Below are positions 55,050 to 64,000 of a DNA stretch of 64,000 bases, in pieces. The stretch covers positions 548,501-612,500 of the forward strand of contig BSBM01001937.1 in the NCBI GenBank assembly GCA_027924585.1, read 5' to 3'. Under the pieces are notes generated by a model. It saw nothing but the letters and a program-made list of their open reading frames with translations, was not told the origin of the DNA and ran no database searches. Within the stretch, counting starts at the first letter, position 1, and the number at the start of each line of letters is the position of its first letter. The translations under genes and the position numbers were made by a program. The DNA is from Larix kaempferi. Lineage: Eukaryota; Streptophyta; Pinopsida; Pinales; Pinaceae.

Positions 55050-55660
55050 TGTTGATGTATATGTAACTTCGGAATGTATTTCATCTGTGTATTATATATA
55101 TATATTTATTGTACCCTTATAAGAGATGTGTTATTCCTCTATAAGGAAGTGTCTTCATGTGGATTGACATGTGTCGCAAGTGTGTGTACTTGCCGATGGG
55201 TTATTAGACCACCTTATGGGGTCGGCCCTATTTAATATATAATATAATGTGGATGTACTCAAGTAGACAAGTCGGCCCCCAGTAGGTCACTGGGCAAAAA
55301 GGTGAGTATAAATAGAGATAGGAGATCTCTATTTTACTCACTCGGAAAAGTATCTATCTCTCTCTCTGAAAAGTGGCGCACTAGTGAGGAGGAGGAGGAT
55401 CATCTGCTAGGAGACTATCTCTGTATTATTTGGTTGTATTTTGGTTGAGCCATTGCTCTCTCTATCTCTGAGGAAGTTGTGGGGTTTTTCACCTTAGGGT
55501 TTTCCCCACGGAAACTCTGTGTCTCTTGTCTCTATGCTTTTGATTCTTGTGATGCTTGTGATGCTTGTCATATTATGATTGTCATGCATTGATATACTGT
55601 AGATGTTATTCTCTCAGCAAAGATCCTATAGTATTGTGATTTAATACTGAAAATTTAACA
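55050..55660 (+). repeat. 3' LTR of the complete copia
   Basis: 611 bp, nearly identical to the 5' LTR. It differs by CTTCATG for CGTCATG near 55,152 and one extra C in CGGCCCCCAG near 55,277. The polypurine tract AAGAGGGAG is at 55,041-55,049. Confidence 0.97.
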
Positions 55661-57316
55661 GTTTACATCATATTTTTCACCTTAATTATTTGCATTTTTT
55701 GCTTTCTCCCTTAATGTTATCAATTCTAAATTTTGCACCTGGTTTGATTGCTTTGTCTTCATAGTGTAATGGTATATCCTTCCATTTGAGGAAATGTCCT
55801 TTATCATCATAAATTACTAGGTTATATAACACCTTAAGGAGTTGAAGAAACAAGAACAAACTATTTCCTTATCTATAAACCTTGAGATGATAGAATGTGA
55901 TTTTGAGTTTAAAATACCCATGGTTGAATTCAACAATGAATCAGAATAGAATGAATGTATACCTTGTATTGTGCAAAACCTTAAGGAGGATGCAAAGGTT
56001 TCTAACAAGGATCATGGTCTTGGGAAGGGTGATTAGGGGGAATATAATTTGACCTTTCAATGTGCAATATCTAGGGTGGAGAGGTGTTGTAAAGTGGGGA
56101 ACTAGGGACTATACCAACAATGATCACGTTGGATAGAGCATGAAGTGGGAAAGTCTTGGTTTTTGGAAAAAAAACATTATTAAAGGTGAGGGGATATTGT
56201 AAGGATGGTAAATATGGATGAATATTATCATATTTGGATTCATAGAGAAAGGAAAGGTGCATATACTTACAGATATCCTCATTCCATACAATGGTATTGA
56301 ATAAGAGATGAGAGAGTTGAGGTTTTGTGGATGAGTTGAAGTGATATTTTTAGTCATGTTTAGTGAGTGTGTAGTATTTTTTGCTAGCATAATATGAGGT
56401 GAAAAGAACACAATTAACTTGGGAACTAATTACACAATGAAAAGGTTGCATACTTCATCTTGTCTAGTGCTCATATGGGTTGTTTTAGATGTGAACTTGG
56501 GAAATATTCTTGTCAAATTCATTGTTGTCTATGTAATGAGTGTGACCTAATAAGAAACCTGTAAGATCTTGAAACCCGCGGAATAAATGAAACTCGTGTT
56601 TTTTTGGTAGTATTCCCGGGAAAGAGAGAACTCTGTTTTTTTTAACTAGTAATAGGGACGCGCACGCGTGCTTAAACGCATGCATGCATATTTTCTGCGT
56701 GTACACGTCACTAGCATGCACACGCTAAAACATATGCACGCGCCCTTGTATAATGTTTACACCATTTATTCCCCAACGTTTACACCATTTAATGCCAAAC
56801 CTTCCCCCACTTCGAAAATATTTGCATAAATTGAACTCAGTGATGAGGTTTGAAGGGTGGGTCTTAATTTTTATTTGAAGGGCTTACTCTTCGCGTCTTG
56901 ACACATTTGATAATTTATGGTTGTCTATGCGCCTTGACCCAATTGATATTGTAAGGTGAGGATGTGCATGTATAATAATCATTATTTATGACTATGCGAT
57001 GAGGATTTAAATGGAAGAGGATGTAAAGACATGTTATTTTTATACGTATTTTGATGGTGAGTCTCGAAGAGAAACGTGGTGATAAACCACATATGTTTGG
57101 AAGGACGGAGGGAGGTTACATGATCATGATCATGCCACCCATCCAATTGAAGACAATTCATGAGCCAAAAATTGTTTTTTTAAATTTTATTAATAACCAT
57201 TGTGATACTTTGGTCCAAATGTTTTTTTTAACTCATTGTTTCTCCATATTGTGTGCGTACTACCACCTCACTATATCAATGCATAAAATCAACCTCTGCT
57301 TGGTTTGTGGTTATAG
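55661..57316. other. Unassigned AT-rich sequence between two copia elements
   Basis: I recognise no gene. The segment continues the sequence interrupted at 48,377. At about 56,650-56,745 it has a run rich in alternating purine-pyrimidine steps (GCGCACGCGTGC, GCATGCATGCATAT, TGCGTGTACACG). Short open frames such as 57,051-57,443 lack motifs. Confidence 0.5.
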
Positions 57317-57962
57317 TGTTGATGTATATGTAACTTCGGAATGTATTTCACATATATGCATATTGTATTCCTATAGAGATGTTATTATTCCTCTATATGG
57401 AAGTGTCGTCATTTATATTGTAAGTGTTGTAACTTATACTTGATGGGTTATTAGACCACCTTGTTGGGGTCGGCCCTGTATAAGTCATGTGGGTCAAAGG
57501 GTTATTAGACCACCCTATTGGGGGTCGGACATGTGGGTCAAAGGGTTATTAGACCACCCTAGTGGGGGTCGACCCAGTTAGCATAATGTTAGGTGGTTAA
57601 GTTGAGGCCGACCTAGTTGAGTAAAGGTCAAGTCAAGTTAGTGTATAAATAGAGAGTGTCTCTCTCTCATTTTACACATTACATTCTCTCACTCACACTT
57701 GGGAGAGTGGCGCACTTGTGGAGGAGGAAGCTCTGCTGCTAGGAGAAGATTATCTCTTGTATTCTAGTTGTATCATTGGTCTATCTATCTCTGAGCAAGT
57801 TATTGGGGTTTTTCACCTTTATGGTTTTCCCCAAGTAAACTCTGTGTCTCTTCTGTGCTTGCATTATTGTGTCCATGATTGATATGTTGTAGATTTGCTG
57901 TACATGTTGTTCTCTCAGTTAATATCCTAGATCAGATTGAAGTAAATTCTGAAAATTTAAAA
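57317..57962 (+). repeat. 5' LTR of the non-autonomous copia
   Basis: 646 bp, ending TTTAAAA where relatives end TTTAACA. TATAAATAGA is at 57,644-57,653. GGGTTATTAGACCACC occurs three times (57,445, 57,499, 57,543), followed by variants of TTGGGGGTCGGCC. Confidence 0.93.
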
Positions 57963-57974
57963 TGGTATCAGAGC
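57963..57974 (+). other. Primer binding site of the non-autonomous copia
   Basis: TGGTATCAGAGC, complementary to initiator tRNA-Met. Confidence 0.93.
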
Positions 57975-60860
57975 TAGCCTGAAAGAAAGCATGATATGGC
58001 ATGTATGACACTTGTTGCACTTACGATGCTAGGGCTTGATATGGAAACAACCAATCATCGTAGCACTTTCGCTATAAATCCGGTTTGGAGAATTTTTCGG
58101 GTCTGAAAATTTTATAGGTAGAAGATCAGATCCCCATGTACCTTGTGTCCAAAGGAAAACCTCTAATTCGTTGTACTTTGGGATTTATGATCTGTACAAT
58201 ACAGGGTTTCTGCCTCTTCTAGATCTGAGTCAAAATCAGGTGACCTTGGGAAAAAGGTCATAACATGGGCTAGGAAGCTCCAAATGAAATTTCATAAAAA
58301 GTGAAAGGTATTACACAGACTGTACTATCTCAGGAAAATTTTTCAGAGGCCGAAGTTGAACCAGTGACACGTGGCATGCCGTACAAGTTCGCTTTCCTGT
58401 ATTATCCCATAAACAGGTCACGTTGCGACACTGGGCATAACTCTCTCTCAGAGAATCCAATTGAGGTTAGACCTGTCGAGATGGAAAGATAACAGGTCGG
58501 GATATCTTAGTAAAATGTTTCAAACCTCGTGGATCGAAAAGTTCGTAGTTACACCAAAAACAATCAGGTACATATTTCTGTCAAAATAGAATTATTTTTG
58601 AGCACCTTCATTCATGGCTTCTGGAATTTAGGGCTTCAGAGAAAGTTGGAATTTTTGTAATCGGAGACCACGGCTGGATGCGACTCATCAAAATTGAAAT
58701 TTAGAGACCAAGATCAGAATTTTTGGTTGGGTAGAAGGCCGGGCTTGATTAGACCCTAGTTCGGGACTTTGATCAGAAAAATGGAAAATTAGGGCTTCTG
58801 TAAAAATGGGAATTTTTGAAATCTGTGACCATAGCTGGAATCTCCTCAGAAAAATAGAATCTTAGAGATTTGGATCAAACCTTTTGATTGGGAAGAAGAG
58901 TGGGATTCATCAAACCCTAGTTCAGGGTCACGCCCAGTGAATCCTGAAGTTTCAAAGGAAAAATTGAGGAGTGAAACTTTGCAGTTTTCAAATTCTGAAT
59001 ATACCAGTTTGATCAGCTCATCAAGGTGCATATTTTTATCCTTTTGGAAGTTTGAATTTTGGGGTTTTCTCTGAAAAACCCTAATACAGCTCCAGATCCA
59101 GTTCCTGCAAATCAAGTGGATTGGGTTAATCCTAGATGAGGATGGATTGGTCACTTGCATAAGTGAAAAAGTTCCTGTTTCAGAGAGAAGATTACAAGCA
59201 ATCTTGATAGGTATGACTCATCGAGGTATGTTTTGAGATTTGTTCATGATTAAGTTTATGGTATGTTTGTCTTCATGTTATTACGGTTAGTGCAATCTTG
59301 ATTTTATACTTGTCGTATCACCTTAATAAAATTATGAATGCACGATAGAAAATATTCATTGATTAGGGTGTTGACACTTATGATTGTACTAATGCATTAT
59401 GGTGTTGTATGAGGTTTATGTTGTCTACTAACATGAAAGGTACACCAAGAAAGACAAATCATGTTCTGGTTCAAGAACATATGATCATGATGACATGAGG
59501 ACAAAGATTCATCCATTGTCATGGATCTCATAGAAGATCCATTTACGAGGTATGTATAACTTGGTTCTATAATGGTTAACCTATGAGATATACAGGTTAC
59601 TAGCACAAGTCATTGAAGAAGAACAAGAAGACATCATGTGAGTATGTTAGACATAACTAGCTGGCATGCTAATCCAGGTATGCTTTTCCTATATCAAGAT
59701 AGAATCCTACCTTGTGTTAGGATCTTATACTGTTGTGTTGTTGATAATGATTATTCATGAAGTCATAGAATTGAATAGTCATGGTTGTATGTATATTATG
59801 TTTCTTACCATAATTGATGATATGACTAACCAAAAGAATCATGAAGGTATAGGTTTGAGTAATCACGGGTTTTATGCATATTATATCTCTTATTTTGATT
59901 GATGATTTAACTAACCAGAAGAGTCCTATGATCAAATAAGAATATGCATGAGTAAAAGAAGACTTCCCTGAAACCTTGAATACTAATGTTTATTATCTGT
60001 GTTTGAAATGATCCTGACTATACATGCTTGAGATTATTGTGTTTTGATAATATTAAGATTATACTAATGAATGTTTGATTATGTATGAGACCTATAGGAT
60101 AACACAATGATGATACTAACAAGCATGCATAGGGATCGAGAATGAATATAAGTTCAAGGACAAGTAATCCAGGAAGCAAAGATCAAGAGGGAGTACACTC
60201 CAGTGGTTTCTGCAAGGATGCAGATATTCAGAGGCAGTTGACCATCTCTCTACATTCCACAACAGAAAGGTGTAGAAGAAGCTACTTCAGATTAGGACTC
60301 CAGTAGCTCCTGCAAGGAAGCGAAGACTCAGAGGGAGTCCACCCAACGAACAAACAAAGATAAGTATTTGAATTGTCATTTCTTAAATAATATTGTTCAA
60401 TAATGTATATACTGATGTTCCTAGAATTAAGTTGTGTATTATGCATATTAGAATAGTTGCATTGATGAACAGTATACTACTAATATGCATGGGTAAGTGG
60501 CCTATGGCACTGTACAACATTCCATTGCTACTTATCTAGAATGAAACCTCTTTGCTGACATGTTGGGAGTTGTGCACACTCTCAACAATGTTCTGGTAGA
60601 GATTGGAAGGCATCTAGAAAGTTACGGGATATGGATAAATGTTGTATTGAAGCATTGGCTAAGATAATTGCATGACTGTATGACATATTTCTTTATGTGT
60701 AAGAATTTGTTCTGAAAACTATGAGATGTTTTCTAATCATGCAATTTAACTTGTTGTGTAGGAAAGATCGTATGCCATCACCTACAAAAGAAGAACTACA
60801 ACATTTGTTCAGCAACAAAATGATCTATTTAAGATATTGAAGTTCCCAGGATATGGGAAG
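57975..60860 (+). other. Non-coding interior with gag and integrase scraps
   Basis: A gag scrap (IGLILDEDGLVTCISEKVPV) lies near 59,117-59,183 and an integrase scrap (YIPQQKGVEEA) near 60,258-60,290. Between and around them the sequence is non-coding and matches the interior of the minus-strand element at 20,720-23,500. Several GGTATG and YAG pairs in both copies resemble splice sites (for example GAGGTATGTAT and ATACAGGTT near 59,548-59,605). Confidence 0.75.
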
Positions 60861-61118
60861 AATGCCATGATCCGTCGATCATGAAGAATGATGTTTGGGA
60901 TGTAGTCCCAAGACCTAAAGGGAAGTTTGTTATGAATTCCATATGGATCTATCAAGATCAAGCATGTTGCAGATGGCAGCATAGAGAAATATAAAAGTGA
61001 TGAAATAGAAGATACACCAGATGGATTTCAAGACAACTTTCTTGAATGGTGTAGTTGAAGAAGAAGTGTATGTGGAGCAGCTACTTGGTTCTGAGACACA
61101 TCATAGGGAGTCATATAT
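60861..61118 (+). pseudogene. Shattered RT fragments
   Basis: In changing frames the segment matches [48 protein letters not shown] of the RT N-terminus. Internal deletions join these blocks and then run directly into LGMMHHFISMEVWQ. The palm with YVDD is missing. Confidence 0.85.
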
Positions 61119-61991
61119 GTGCAGAACTTGGGTATGATGCACCACTTTATAAGTATGGAGGTGTGGCAGAGTGCAGATGGAATCTTCCTTGGACAAGGGA
61201 AGTATGCAGTAGATATCCTGAAGAGGTTCGGTATGATGGACTGCGAGGCTATGGCATCGAACCTGAAGCTTCTGTGTGATGCTTCATCTGAACCAGTTGA
61301 TGTCACTATGTATCGTCAGATGATTGGGTCCTTGATGTACCTGATGAACATGAGACCAGATATTTGCTTTGCGGTGAACACATTGAGCCAGTTCCTGACA
61401 GATCCGAGGAGTGTTCACCTAGTTGCTGTAAAGCATATTCTGAGGTACTTGAAAGGTACAGTGGATTATGGGCTCAAGTATGAAGCGAATCAAAAGTTTA
61501 ACCTGCAGGGTTATGTTGATTCAGATTGGGCAGGAAGTGCTGCAGATAGGAAGAGCACATCTGGGTGCTGCTTCAGTATGGGATCAGGTGTGATCTCTTG
61601 GTTCAGCAGGAAGCAGTCCTGCGTAGCACTGAGTACAGCTGAGGCAGAGTATGTTGCATCCTGTTCAACTAGTTGTGAGGTAGTATGGCTATGGAAGCTA
61701 CTGTCTGAGTTATTTGATCTCCCGTTGGATGCTACTGGTATCTTTTGTGATAACCAGAGTTGTGTGAAGCTCTCCGAGAACCCAGTGTTTCATGACAGGT
61801 TGAAACACATAGAGATCAAATATCACTATATCAGGGATATGGTGCAGAGAGGAGCTGTGAAGCTCCTGTACATTGCGACGGATGAACAGATTGCATATGT
61901 GCTGATGAAGCCACTAGCCAGGGTGAAGTTCGAGTACTTCAGGGAGAGGCTTGGTGTTCTTCAGATTGATGACACTTCGAGGAAGAAGTGA
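61119..61991 (+). pseudogene. Copia RT C-terminus and RNase H, open fragment
   Basis: A 290-codon open fragment starts at a non-native ATG and covers the RT thumb ([20 protein letters not shown]) and complete RNase H ([40 protein letters not shown]) to the same KKK C-terminus as the intact protein at 49,562. The three RNase H acidic residues are kept, but ADVLTKP has become AYVLMKP. It lacks RT activity. Confidence 0.9.
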
Positions 61992-62089
61992 TGGACACAT
62001 TTGCAGAAGCCATTCCAAGCATGTTGGAAGGAGGATCCTTCACATGGATGTGGATGTAAGCGCTGGATGATGAGCATGAGAACGATGCT

Positions 62090-62720
62090 CCAGTTACTAC
62101 TCTGTATACGCATCATGTTGGATGCTGGATATGATCAGTTGGATCATTTATATATGTACGCATCATGTTGGATGTTGGATATGATCGGTTGGATCATTTG
62201 TATGTATTTTGTATATGCATCATGTTGGATGCTTGGACCATGTATCTGTATATGTAGCAGGTGGATACATTGTATGATCAAGTAGATCATGCATGGTGAT
62301 ATGTATCATGTATTTGTATTTGTATCAGGTGGATACACTGTATGATCAGGTGGATCATGTATGATGATATGTATCAGGTAGATACTTGGTATGCATCAGG
62401 TAGATGCATTGTATGATCAGGTGGATCATGTATGGTGATATGTATCATGTATTTGTATTTGTATCAGGTGGATACACCGTATGATTAGGTGGATCATGTA
62501 TGATGATATGTATTAGGTAGATACTTGGTATGCATCAGGTAGATGCATTGTATGATCAGGTGGATCATGTATGGTGATATGTATCATGTATTTGTATTTG
62601 TATCAGGTGGATACACTATATAATCAGGTGGATCATGTATGATGATATGTATCAGGTAGATACTTGGTATGCATCAGGTAGATTCATTGTATGATCAAGA
62701 TGATCATAGATGACGAGCTT
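62090..62720 (+). repeat. 3' tandem array I of the non-autonomous copia, with 140-bp higher-order repeat
   Basis: After a few 57-bp units, a higher-order unit of about 139-140 bp repeats three times (GTATCATGTATTTGTATTTG at about 62,302, 62,441 and 62,581). It is an expanded version of 53,609-54,140. Confidence 0.9.
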
Positions 62721-62849
62721 CAGGATGTTGCTCCAGATGACATGCAGCAGGATGTTGCAGTGATGATGATCAGGATGATCATGTGTACATCAGGATGATG
62801 TTGGTGAGTATCAGGTTGATACTCTATGGCCGTGGAATAGGTTGTGCAT

Positions 62850-63440
62850 AAGCATGTAATTTGTGCCCTGGGAGATTTGCAGATAGTCTTTCGAGGTTTT
62901 TCCTATGGCATGTAATTTGTACCCTGGGATATCTGGCAAATGCTCTTTCAAGGTTTTGCTTGGGAGGACATATAATTTGTTCCCTGGGAGATCTGTAGAT
63001 AGTCTTTCGAGGTTTTTCCTATGGCATGTAATTTGTGCCCTGGGATATCTGGCAGATGCTCTTTCGAGTTTTTGTCCTATGGCATGTAATTTGTGCCTTG
63101 GGAGATCCGATAGGTTGAGCCGTGTGCTCGTAATCAGTCCTGGGATGCTCTTTCGAGGTTTTTCCATGACTACATGTAATTTGTGCCCTGGGAGATCCGA
63201 TAGGTTGAGCCTTGTGCTCGTAATCAGTCCTGGGATGCTCTTTCAAGGTTTTGTGGTGACCACATGTAATTTGTGCCCTGGGAGATCTGATAGGTTGAGC
63301 CTTGTGCTCGTAATCAATCCTGGGATTCTCTTTCGAGGTTTTGTGGTGGGGTCACATGTAATAAGTCCTGGAGATCTAGACAGGATGAAAAAGGCCTCAG
63401 ATGCTCTTTAGGGTTCTTGCTAGTCAAGAGACTCTTTTAA
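62850..63440 (+). repeat. 3' tandem array II of the non-autonomous copia
   Basis: Eight or so units built on CATGTAATTTGTGCCCTGGGA and TTTCGAGGTTT are of the same two kinds as in 54,275-54,800 but in different number and order. Confidence 0.9.
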
Positions 63441-63674
63441 GGTTTTGTGACGCACATAATAATTTCTGAGATTTCCACAGTATGGCCAGTGATGACGAAG
63501 ACCTGCAGGTGGTGGGCCTACATCCAGTATGAAAAAGGACTGGCTCTGTAGAACTTCCTATGACGAGTAGATTCAGAGATTGATTGAGATAGCAACAATA
63601 GTGACGATGATCCAGAGAAGATGACTTGTGATAGAAGACCTGTGTCGAGAAATACCTTCCTAGTTAAGAGGGAG

Positions 63675-64000
63675 TGTTGATGTATATGTAACTTCGGAAT
63701 GTATTTCACATATATGCATATTGTATTCCTATAGATATGTTATTATTCCTCTATACGGAAGTGTCGTCATTTATATTGTAAGTGTTGTAACTTATACTTG
63801 ATGGGTTATTAGACCACCTTGTTGGGGCCGGCCCTGTATAAGTCATGTGGGTCAAAGGGTTATTAGACCACCCTATTGGGGGTTGGCCATGTGGGTCAAA
63901 GGGTTATTAGACCACACTAGTGGGGGTCAGCCCAGTCAGCATTATGTTTAGTGGTTAAGTTGAGGCCGACCTAGTTGAGTAAAGGTCAAGTCAAGTTAGT
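63675..64000 (+). repeat. 3' LTR (partial) of the non-autonomous copia
   Basis: The first 326 bp match 57,317-57,642 with a small number of substitutions. The polypurine tract AAGAGGGAG precedes it. Confidence 0.92.

Larger units (their letters stand above)
48378..55660 (+). mobile_element. Complete, young Ty1/copia element with long 3' arrays
   Basis: The LTRs (48,378-48,987 and 55,050-55,660) differ, by eye, at one substitution and one inserted C. The target duplication gttta is perfect (48,373-48,377 and 55,661-55,665). The primer site, an intact 1,348-codon Gag-Pol, 1.4 kb of 3' non-coding DNA with two tandem arrays, and a polypurine tract follow in order. It looks recently inserted and possibly autonomous. 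Confidence 0.97.
57317..64000 (+). mobile_element. Non-autonomous copia derivative, 3' end beyond the window
   Basis: It comprises a 5' LTR (57,317-57,962), primer site, a mostly non-coding interior with short gag and integrase remnants, an RT-RNase H C-terminal frame, two tandem arrays, a polypurine tract (63,666-63,674) and the start of a 3' LTR (63,675 onward). Gag, protease, most of integrase and the RT core are missing or shattered. The right target duplication cannot be checked. Confidence 0.93.

Noticed and set aside
61028-61306. Out-of-frame open frames overlapping the RT-RNase H remnant
   Set aside because: They are shadows of the frame at 61,119-61,991, which matches copia pol.

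Overview
The window is land-plant nuclear DNA made almost entirely of repeats. It holds LTR retrotransposons of plant Ty1/copia and Ty3/gypsy type (initiator tRNA-Met primer sites, 5-bp target duplications, introns in the one non-LTR gene), satellite blocks and GAT/ATC microsatellites. I see no intact host gene, rRNA, tRNA, CRISPR or prokaryotic feature. The nesting suggests a large, repeat-rich plant genome, but I cannot name the species.

Layout. 1-2,539: non-coding, with a decayed minisatellite at about 925-1,315. 2,540-9,541 (minus): a dead Tat-like Ty3/gypsy element with an extra RNase H upstream of the reverse transcriptase (RT). 9,541-10,477 and 24,109-30,432: a satellite/microsatellite block whose two outer edges are inverted copies of each other. 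Inside the satellite sits a minus-strand copia element (10,478-24,108, target duplication caagt). That element carries two further insertions: an internally deleted gypsy in its 3' LTR (10,951-15,192, duplication ttacc) and a small gag-only element in its 3' tandem-repeat region (16,281-19,195, duplication gtcct). 30,433-48,377: a broken, intron-containing, transposase-like minus-strand gene split by a 1.48-kb solo LTR (33,748-35,226, duplication aatat) and by two head-to-tail copia elements that share their middle LTR (35,742-47,774). 48,378-55,660: a young, complete copia element (duplication gttta). 57,317 to the window end: a related copia derivative that has lost most of gag-pol.

Nothing here forms a cellular pathway. 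The open frames are retrotransposon gag, protease, integrase, RT and RNase H. Two elements look potentially autonomous: tandem copy 1 (37,359-41,447) and the element at 48,378-55,660. Most others are non-autonomous or decayed. The least ordinary items are the transposase-like gene of a family I cannot name, the upstream RNase H of the Tat-like element, the gag-only element, the shared-LTR tandem copia, the mirrored satellite block, and a family of copia elements that carries tandem arrays between pol and the 3' LTR and, in two derivatives, the same largely non-coding replacement for gag-pol.
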